Positions 6,188-11,051 of a DNA stretch of 11,051 nucleotides are shown piece by piece. Source of the DNA: Anaerolineae bacterium (GTDB lineage: Bacteria > Chloroflexota > Anaerolineae > UBA1429). The notes beneath the pieces are model-generated. The model saw nothing but the letters and a program-made list of their open reading frames with translations, was not told the origin of the DNA and searched no databases. Numbering within the stretch: the first letter of the stretch is position 1; each line of letters opens with the position of its first letter. A program made the position numbers and the translations under genes. The DNA lies in the NCBI GenBank assembly GCA_016928125.1, contig JAFGLK010000486.1:1-11051 (forward strand). The letters run 5' to 3'.

Positions 6188-7021
6188 ATGGAGAACGACA
6201 AAGTGATGGTTGAGCGAGGAGACCAAGCTCAGCCAGAAGAGCAGCAAAGCCAGCCAACACCCGAGGCAGAGTCGGCTCAGGAGGCAGCTGACTCCGGCGA
6301 GGTGATTGAGGTGGCTGAGGCTGGTGACGAGTCAGCCCAAGAGGAAGAGGCACGCCCCTCCAAGGTTGAAGATCTCAAAGTAGGGATGCGTATCGAAGGT
6401 ATCGTGCGTAACATGGTCGATTTTGGCGCCTTTGTCGATATCGGCGTGGGGCGCGACGGGCTGGCCCACATCTCCACTCTCAAGCGGGCCGGGATTGACC
6501 AGTCGCTCAGGGTGGGCGATCCCGTCGAAGTTCAGGTGCGTCGTGTGGACCTGGACAATCAGCGCATCAGCCTGATCATTCCCGGCACTGGCCGAGGATC
6601 GAAAACCGGACTGGCGGACCTTGAAGTGGGCTCGACCGTCACAGGACGTGTCGTGCGGCTCGTCGATTTCGGCGCCTTTGTCGATATCGGCGCACAGACC
6701 GACGGGCTTTTGCACATCTCCCAGTTGGCCGATGGCTATGTGCGCCATCCCTCAGAGGCCGTCCAGGTGGGCGATGAGGTTGACGTGCGCATCCTCGAGG
6801 TCGACCTCGATCGGCGGCGCATTTCTCTATCCATGAAAAGCGAGCAAGTGGTGGAACCAGAGCGTCCGCGACGTCCCTCTGGCCGGACGGCCCCCAAAAA
6901 GACCCCGGTGATCATGTCTACTGCCGACGAGGATGCCAAGAATCAGGGGCCTACAGCCTTTGAGGTGGCCTGGCAGGAAGCGCTGGCCAACCAGAGAACG
7001 CGCCATCGAGATCGCAGTTGA
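6188..7021 (+). CDS. S1 RNA-binding domain protein with two S1 repeats
   Basis: This 277-residue protein has three parts. Residues 1-60 are acidic and Gln/Glu/Ala-rich, probably disordered. Two S1 (OB-fold) domains follow at about 65-131 and 147-217; each has the G-x-V, DFGAFVDIG and DGLxHIS motifs and ends in RISL. The C-terminal 60 residues are basic and Pro-rich. S1 proteins of this size bind single-stranded RNA and may aid translation or RNA turnover, like short ribosomal-protein-S1 relatives. The start at 6188 is chosen because GAGGG ends 4 nt upstream and an acidic tail like that of S1 relatives begins there; an ATG at 6155 has no Shine-Dalgarno sequence. It has its own promoter and terminator, so it is probably monocistronic. 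Confidence 0.9.
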   Translation: MENDKVMVERGDQAQPEEQQSQPTPEAESAQEAADSGEVIEVAEAGDESAQEEEARPSKVEDLKVGMRIEGIVRNMVDFGAFVDIGVGRDGLAHISTLKRAGIDQSLRVGDPVEVQVRRVDLDNQRISLIIPGTGRGSKTGLADLEVGSTVTGRVVRLVDFGAFVDIGAQTDGLLHISQLADGYVRHPSEAVQVGDEVDVRILEVDLDRRRISLSMKSEQVVEPERPRRPSGRTAPKKTPVIMSTADEDAKNQGPTAFEVAWQEALANQRTRHRDRS

Positions 7022-7073
7022 TGGCTGGCGCAGTCTAGCCTTCTGTGCCTCAAGCTTGGTTAGGCATTCACAG

Positions 7074-7103
7074 AGGCAAGCCCTTTGGCTTGCCTTTTTC
7101 TTT
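7074..7103 (+). terminator. Rho-independent terminator after the S1-domain gene
   Basis: A perfect 9-bp stem AGGCAAGCC / GGCTTGCCT with the loop CTTT is followed by TTTTTCTTT. It lies about 50 nt after the S1 stop codon and separates that gene from the promoter at 7152-7180. Confidence 0.92.
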
Positions 7104-7151
7104 GCCGCTGGTGTACAGGTGCCCCTGGCCATGTTGCGATCATCTGACCGC

Positions 7152-7180
7152 TTTACACGAGCCAAAGACGACACTACAAT
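7152..7180 (+). promoter_or_regulatory. Sigma70-type promoter for the DUF624 gene and following genes
   Basis: TTTACA at 7152-7157, a 17-nt spacer and TACAAT at 7175-7180; both hexamers match consensus at five of six positions. Transcription would start near 7187, giving a short leader of about 28 nt before the ATG at 7215. No terminator is seen between the genes downstream, so it could serve DUF624, nagB-like and oxidoreductase genes together. Confidence 0.75.
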
Positions 7181-7214
7181 CCCGCTGGAATACAGCCCGG
7201 TGAAAGGATGAGAG

Positions 7215-7928
7215 ATGCTTATTCGAGAGGCGATGGCCGTGTTCTGGCAGACCTTGAAAGACGTGTGGGAGGAGCTCTACTCGATCGCGCTGGTCAATCT
7301 GGCTTGGCTCTTCTCCTGGGCCTTGCCTTTGGGCGTTGGCACCGCGACCGGAGTGCCGGCCGTCATCATCCCGACGGCGCTCCTGAGTCTAGGGCTCTTA
7401 CCGGTGACGACGGCGGGCATGTATGCTGTCTGCAATCGTGTAGCCAGAGGTAAGACCTTTCATTTCTACGATTTCATCGAGGCGATCAAACGTTATTGGT
7501 GGCGGAGTCTCCTGTGGCTTCTCGGCAACATCATCTTTGTGCTCCTGGTCTATGTGAACTTGTGGTTCTATCCGACGACCTTTCAGGGGCAGACTTGGGT
7601 GATCATTGTATCCGGCATGTGGCTCGCGGTGGGCGTCTTCTGGCTGGTCATGCAGATGTATTTCTGGCCCATCATGATCGAGCAGGAGCAGCCAAAGCTC
7701 TTTCTGGCCTGGCGGAATTGCGCCTATCTTATTTTGGCCAACCCCTTTTACGCTTTTTTCATTGTCTCGTTCTCGCTCGTGCTGATGGCCATCAGCGTGG
7801 CGCTGACCCTGCCCTTCATCTTCGTTGGTGCGGGGCTTATGGGGCTCCTGGGGAATAATGCGGTGCTCACGCTTTACTTCAAGTTCGGGATCATTGAGGA
7901 TCCGCGCCCCAAGGTGCCCACGAGGTAG
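7215..7928 (+). CDS. DUF624 (YesL-like) integral membrane protein
   Basis: The 237-residue protein is very hydrophobic, with about six predicted membrane helices near residues 23-45, 48-70, 97-118, 127-150, 168-190 and 193-215. Short charged loops include RVARGKTFHFYDFIEAIKRY at 75-94 and MIEQEQPKLFLAWRN at 154-168. The N-terminal amphipathic start, the VPAVIIP turn and the F-x-x-F-x-E-A-I-K-R-Y-W loop fit DUF624, whose best-known member is Bacillus YesL, found in carbohydrate-utilisation loci. Molecular function unknown. AAAGGA lies 6 nt before the ATG. A NagB-like gene follows 66 nt downstream, consistent with a sugar-related role. Confidence 0.82.
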   Translation: MLIREAMAVFWQTLKDVWEELYSIALVNLAWLFSWALPLGVGTATGVPAVIIPTALLSLGLLPVTTAGMYAVCNRVARGKTFHFYDFIEAIKRYWWRSLLWLLGNIIFVLLVYVNLWFYPTTFQGQTWVIIVSGMWLAVGVFWLVMQMYFWPIMIEQEQPKLFLAWRNCAYLILANPFYAFFIVSFSLVLMAISVALTLPFIFVGAGLMGLLGNNAVLTLYFKFGIIEDPRPKVPTR

Positions 7929-7994
7929 AGAAGATAGGCCCATCTGCCCAGGCCATGGCGTGAACCCAATCAACCGTAGCGAGGAGCGACGGCG

Positions 7995-8774
7995 ATGCTT
8001 GCACGTCCGATTGCCGTGAGAGTGGCAAGGTACGATCGACTCCGGGTGGAGATCTTTCCTACGCGAGATGCCCTCGGCAGGGCTGCGGCCCATGATGTGG
8101 CCGAGAGGATGAGGCTGGTCCTGACTGAGCGAGCGAAGCTACGCATGGTGTTCGCGGCCGCTCCCTCGCAGAATGAGTTTCTGGCTGCGTTGCGCGAGGA
8201 ACCCGCGCTTGCATGGGAGCGCGTGGAAGCCTTTCATATGGACGAATACGTCGGCCTGGGGTCCAGTGCTCCACAGAGCTTTGGCTGCTTCCTGCGCGAG
8301 CGCCTCTTTGATCAGGTCAGGCCAGGGCGCGTCGAGTATCTCAATGGTGAGGCGCCCAATCCACAGGCAGAGTGTGCCCGGTATGCCGCCTTGCTTCAGG
8401 AAGCTCCGCTCGATATCATCTGCGCCGGCATTGGCGAGAACGGCCACATGGCCTTCAACGACCCCCATGTGGCCGACTTTCAAGATCCACAAACGGTCAA
8501 GTTGGTTCAGATGGATCAGATCTGCCGCCTGCAGCAGGTGCACGATGGCGCTTTTCCAGATCTTGAGAGCGTGCCTACCAAGGCGCTCACCATGACGATG
8601 CCGGCTTTGATGTCGGGACGGCGGGTCTATTGCATGGTGCCAGGGCCAACCAAGACCGAAGCCGTGCGCCGCACCTGCATCGGCGAGATCTCGGAGGCCT
8701 GCCCGGCGACCCTCATGCGTCGGCACGCTCAGACCTCACTCTATCTGGATCGTGATTCGGCCGCAGGGCTCTAG
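7995..8774 (+). CDS. nagB: Glucosamine-6-phosphate deaminase family protein (NagB-like)
   Basis: NagB enzymes convert glucosamine-6-phosphate to fructose-6-phosphate and ammonia in the cytoplasm. The length of 259 residues is normal. Visible motifs: MVFAAAPSQNEFLAAL at 51-66 (phosphate loop), FHMDEYVGL at 80-88 with Asp83 matching catalytic Asp72 of E. coli NagB, PQSFGCFL at 93-100, CAGIGENGHMAFNDP at 143-157 with His151 matching His143, and KALTMTMPAL at 196-205. Asn149 and Asp156 stand where E. coli has Asp141 and Glu148. Asn at the first position also occurs in other NagB relatives, so it need not mean loss of activity. GAGGAG lies 8 nt before the ATG. The substrate could be a related sugar phosphate; 6-phosphogluconolactonases share the fold. 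The family assignment is firm; the exact substrate is not. Confidence 0.85.
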   Translation: MLARPIAVRVARYDRLRVEIFPTRDALGRAAAHDVAERMRLVLTERAKLRMVFAAAPSQNEFLAALREEPALAWERVEAFHMDEYVGLGSSAPQSFGCFLRERLFDQVRPGRVEYLNGEAPNPQAECARYAALLQEAPLDIICAGIGENGHMAFNDPHVADFQDPQTVKLVQMDQICRLQQVHDGAFPDLESVPTKALTMTMPALMSGRRVYCMVPGPTKTEAVRRTCIGEISEACPATLMRRHAQTSLYLDRDSAAGL

Positions 8775-8839
8775 CCCTCCCCACGGCATGCTCTGGCTAG
8801 GGCAAAGTCAAGTCTCAGAACGGATCATGGAGGCACCGC

Positions 8840-9817
8840 ATGCGTATCGCTTTTGTCGGCAGCGGCAATATCGCGCGTCAACACGCCAGAGGCCTGGCGC
8901 AACGCCAGGATGTCGCCTTTGCCGGAGCCTTTGACGCCAACGCCGCACAAGCGGAGGAGTTTGTGGGCCTCTACGGAGGCAGCGCTTTCGTCGACCTTGA
9001 GGAGATGCTCGATACGCTCAAGCCCGACGCCGTGTGGGTCTGCTTGCCGCCCTTTGCCCACGGCGAGGCCGAGCTGGCGCTGCTGGAGCGCCGCATTCCG
9101 TTTCTCGTCGAAAAGCCAGTCAGCCTCTCGTTGGACACAGCGCGCCGCGTTCTGGATGCGGTGGAGCGCTCCGGCACGTTGGTGGCTGTGGGCTATATGA
9201 ATCGCTACCGGCGGGGGATCAACCGCGCCAAAGAGCTGCTGATGCAGGACCCGCCCATTCTGCTGCATGGCGCCTGGGTTGGGGGTACGCCAGGGGTGTC
9301 TTGGTGGCGGGTCAAAGCGCTCTCTGGCGGGCAGATCGTCGAGCAGACGACGCACATCTTTGATCTGGCCCGCTATCTGGTTGGAGAACCCGAGGTGGTA
9401 TGTGCTCAGGGGGCAAGCGGTTTCGTCCACGACATGCCCGGCTATGATGTAGAGGACGCCAGCGCTGTCACCGTCCACTTTGCCAATGGAGCGGTGGGCA
9501 GTCTTCTGAGCTGCTGCGCGAATCGTAGCGGGGGCGGAGGCGTGCATCTGACCGTCGTCGCTTCTCACCTGGTGGCCCTGTTTAGCGGATGGGAGCACAA
9601 GGCGATCATCCAGAAATCGCGCCTTGAACAGGAGCACATCGAGGCAGAGCCGGATATCTTTGCTCTTGAGGATGGGGCTTTTGTGCGCGCTGTACAGGAA
9701 CACAACGCCTCGCTGATCCGCTCGCCTTACGCAGACGGCCTCAAAACGCTGGCCTTTTGCCTGGCAGCAGACCGTTCGCTGAGCAGCGGCGAGCCCATTG
9801 AGGTCTCATCCCTCTAG
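8840..9817 (+). CDS. Gfo/Idh/MocA family NAD(P)-dependent oxidoreductase
   Basis: This 325-residue protein has the family's two-domain layout. The Rossmann domain starts MRIAFVGSGNIARQH, with the glycine loop at 7-12, continues with a FDAN cofactor strand end near 31-34, and carries the signature EKP at 91-93 followed by GYMNRY at 118-123. The C-terminal alpha/beta domain includes GGQIVEQTTHIFDLARYL at 163-180, with His172 and Asp175 at the positions that usually hold substrate-binding or catalytic residues. Members oxidise or reduce sugars, inositols and amino-sugar derivatives; the substrate cannot be told here. GGAGG sits about 6 nt before the ATG. The gene follows the NagB-like gene by 65 nt, which suggests a shared sugar or amino-sugar pathway. 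Confidence 0.93.
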   Translation: MRIAFVGSGNIARQHARGLAQRQDVAFAGAFDANAAQAEEFVGLYGGSAFVDLEEMLDTLKPDAVWVCLPPFAHGEAELALLERRIPFLVEKPVSLSLDTARRVLDAVERSGTLVAVGYMNRYRRGINRAKELLMQDPPILLHGAWVGGTPGVSWWRVKALSGGQIVEQTTHIFDLARYLVGEPEVVCAQGASGFVHDMPGYDVEDASAVTVHFANGAVGSLLSCCANRSGGGGVHLTVVASHLVALFSGWEHKAIIQKSRLEQEHIEAEPDIFALEDGAFVRAVQEHNASLIRSPYADGLKTLAFCLAADRSLSSGEPIEVSSL

Positions 9818-9849
9818 ATAGACCGATCCGAGATATACATAGGTCTCAT
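9801..9849. repeat. Two direct copies of AGGTCTCAT 40 bp apart
   Basis: Identical 9-mers lie at 9801-9809 (inside the last codons of the oxidoreductase gene) and 9841-9849 (31 nt before the Lon-like start). The spacing of 40 bp is close to four helical turns. Related inverted pieces (GGTCT/AGACC and GGTC/GACC) lie around them. They could be a regulator's half-sites or chance. Confidence 0.3.
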
Positions 9850-9868
9850 TGGACCGACAGCGTATGAC

Positions 9869-9876
9869 GAGGTGAT
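9869..9876 (+). promoter_or_regulatory. Shine-Dalgarno sequence of the Lon-like gene
   Basis: GAGGTGAT matches the extended anti-Shine-Dalgarno sequence over 8 nt and lies 3 nt before ATG at 9880 (7 nt counted from the GAGG core). It sets the start and suggests efficient translation. Confidence 0.75.
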
Positions 9877-9879
9877 CTG

Positions 9880-11051
9880 ATGAATCTGACGAATCTGGAG
9901 CTGGCACCTGAGCAACTGCGCCGGACGACCAACCCTGAGAGCTTTGCGTTCGAATCCACAGCCGAGCTGACGCCTCTGCCGCATATCATCGGGCAGGAAC
10001 GTGCTGTACGCTCGATCGACTTTGGGGTGGACATGCCCAGCGAAGGTTACAACATCTTTGCGGTTGGGCCGTCTGGCTCGGGGCGCATGACCGCCGTGCG
10101 CATCTATCTCGATGAGCGCGCCGAGCAGCGGCCTGTGCCGGCTGAGTGGTGCTATGTCTACAATTTCTCGGATTCGCGCCGGCCCAAAGCGGTCAGCCTG
10201 CCCGCGGGACGCGCTTCTGAGTTCAGCAGCCAGATGGCAGAGCTGGTGCAGCAGTTCAGAAGCGAGATCCCCCGCGCGTTTGAGGGCGAACCCTACGAAG
10301 AGCGTCGGCGTGAGATCATGCTGGAGATGCAATCCAAGCAACAGAGCTTGTACCAGAATCTTGAGGAGTATCTGAATGAGCGCGGTTTCGCGCTCATCCG
10401 CACCCAGATGGGCCTGAACATCGCCCCCATGCTCAACGGCGAGATTCTCTCGGGCGAAGCCTATCAAAAGCTCGATCCAGAGCTCAAGAAAAATTACGAG
10501 GATCAGCGCCCCGCCTTGCAGGAGCAGTTCGACAAGACCATGCGCGAGGCGCGCGAGCTGGATCGTGAGGTCCGCAAAGCCATCGATAACATCAACAACG
10601 AGCTGGCTGGCTTTGTGGTCGACAACCTGATGGCCGACATCAAGGAGACCTTTGGCGAGTGCTCGACTGTGCTCGAATATCTTGAGGCTGTGCGTAAGGA
10701 TGTGGTCGCGAATGTGGACAAGTTTGTAAGCCGGGAGGAAGAGCAACCTCAGCCCGCCCTTTTAATGGCTCGGGGCGGGGGCGAGAGGTGGTTTGACCGC
10801 TACCAGGTCAATGTGTTGGCCGAGAACCAGGACTGCCGTTGCGCTCCGGTGATCGTTGAGGACAATCCCACCTATCACAACCTCATCGGACGGATTGAGC
10901 ATCGAGCGGAGTTTGGTGCGATGGTGACCGACTTTGGCCAGATCCGTGCCGGAGCGCTCCACCGCGCCAATGGCGGATATCTGGTGCTAGAGGCCAAGAA
11001 CCTCTTTGCCAATCCCATGGCCTGGGAGGCGCTCAAGCGCGCCTTGCGCAA
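9880..11051 (+). CDS. Lon-related ATP-dependent protease, AAA_32/COG1067 type (partial, 3' end missing)
   Basis: The frame is open from ATG 9880 to the window edge, giving the first 390 residues of a protein whose family members usually have about 800. Visible features: an N-terminal segment, HIIGQERAVRSIDFGVDM at 35-52, then GYNIFAVGPSGSGRMTAV at 56-73, which is a P-loop with Arg69 where Lys is expected. A long, highly charged helical stretch (about 115-310, with coiled-coil potential, e.g. EQFDKTMREARELDREVRKA) comes next, followed by the family hallmarks DNPTYHNLIGRIEHR at 328-342 and GALHRANGGYLVLEA at 358-372 (Walker B region). The C-terminal Lon protease domain with its Ser-Lys dyad would lie beyond the edge. 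The enzyme would degrade proteins in the cytoplasm with ATP. It lies 62 nt after the oxidoreductase. Confidence 0.9.
   Translation, partial: MNLTNLELAPEQLRRTTNPESFAFESTAELTPLPHIIGQERAVRSIDFGVDMPSEGYNIFAVGPSGSGRMTAVRIYLDERAEQRPVPAEWCYVYNFSDSRRPKAVSLPAGRASEFSSQMAELVQQFRSEIPRAFEGEPYEERRREIMLEMQSKQQSLYQNLEEYLNERGFALIRTQMGLNIAPMLNGEILSGEAYQKLDPELKKNYEDQRPALQEQFDKTMREARELDREVRKAIDNINNELAGFVVDNLMADIKETFGECSTVLEYLEAVRKDVVANVDKFVSREEEQPQPALLMARGGGERWFDRYQVNVLAENQDCRCAPVIVEDNPTYHNLIGRIEHRAEFGAMVTDFGQIRAGALHRANGGYLVLEAKNLFANPMAWEALKRALR

Noticed and set aside
6933..7211. Small plus-strand frame after the S1 gene
   Set aside because: It overlaps the S1 gene end, runs through the terminator and the next promoter, and has no Shine-Dalgarno sequence.
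7398..8093. Open frame of 231 codons on the minus strand
   Set aside because: It runs antisense through the DUF624 gene and into the NagB-like gene, has a His/Pro/Gly-rich nonsense-like composition and no recognisable domain.
8765..8778. Palindrome AGGGCT-CT-AGCCCT at the end of the NagB-like gene
   Set aside because: The 2-nt centre leaves too small a loop, no T-run follows, and it straddles the stop codon; probably chance.
8825..9703. Open frame of 292 codons on the minus strand
   Set aside because: It is antisense to the Gfo/Idh/MocA gene, whose Rossmann and EKP motifs identify the coding strand.
9814..10746. Open frame of 310 codons on the minus strand, rich in Leu, Ala and His
   Set aside because: It is antisense to the Lon-related gene, which has a strong Shine-Dalgarno sequence and family hallmarks; the length reflects absence of CTA/TTA/TCA triplets in that codon phase.

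Overview
The window looks like ordinary chromosomal, mostly housekeeping DNA from a GC-rich bacterium (roughly 58-60% G+C by eye). The most likely source is the Chloroflexota, for example an Anaerolineae-type lineage. This is an inference from the gene set: a Ycf45/SpoIIIAA-like ATPase with a C-terminal R3H domain next to tmk and a DarA/YaaQ-type receptor, a Memo-family (AmmeMemoRadiSam B) gene, a DUF624 membrane protein and a YkvA/DUF1232 protein. No rRNA or tRNA gene, CRISPR array, insertion sequence, integrase or phage gene was seen. Every base lies within about 300 bases of a gene.

Left part (1-5916, all on the minus strand). Transcription runs from right to left. A DUF1232 gene (5566-5916) comes first. 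A well-formed sigma70-type promoter (5476-5504, minus) follows, with phased A-tracts upstream of it, and drives a compact gene string: a tandem-GNAT protein, the R3H/SpoIIIAA-like ATPase, thymidylate kinase, a DarA/YaaQ-type c-di-AMP receptor and guanylate kinase. The spacings are 52, 3, 28 and about 53 nt. After a 160-nt gap holding a 23-bp dyad comes the Memo-family gene amrB. Its stop codon overlaps (ATGA) the start of a further gene that runs off the left edge. The central string pairs two nucleoside-monophosphate kinases with a nucleotide second-messenger receptor; the tmk-darA adjacency matches the Bacillus arrangement.

Right part (about 6095-11051, all on the plus strand). A near-consensus extended -10 promoter (6095-6123) drives a two-S1-domain RNA-binding protein, which ends at a textbook intrinsic terminator (7074-7103). 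A second near-consensus promoter (7152-7180) starts a string made of a six-helix DUF624 membrane protein, a glucosamine-6-phosphate deaminase family protein and a Gfo/Idh/MocA oxidoreductase. Together these look like a small sugar or amino-sugar module. The last gene, cut by the right edge, is a Lon-related ATP-dependent protease of the AAA_32/COG1067 type with an excellent Shine-Dalgarno sequence.

No convincing undescribed multi-gene system was found. The most checkable oddities are the dyad in front of amrB, the tandem GNAT gene heading the kinase/receptor operon, the phased A-tracts behind its promoter, the near-identical DNA in the two S1 repeats, and changed active-site positions in the NagB-like and Lon-like proteins.
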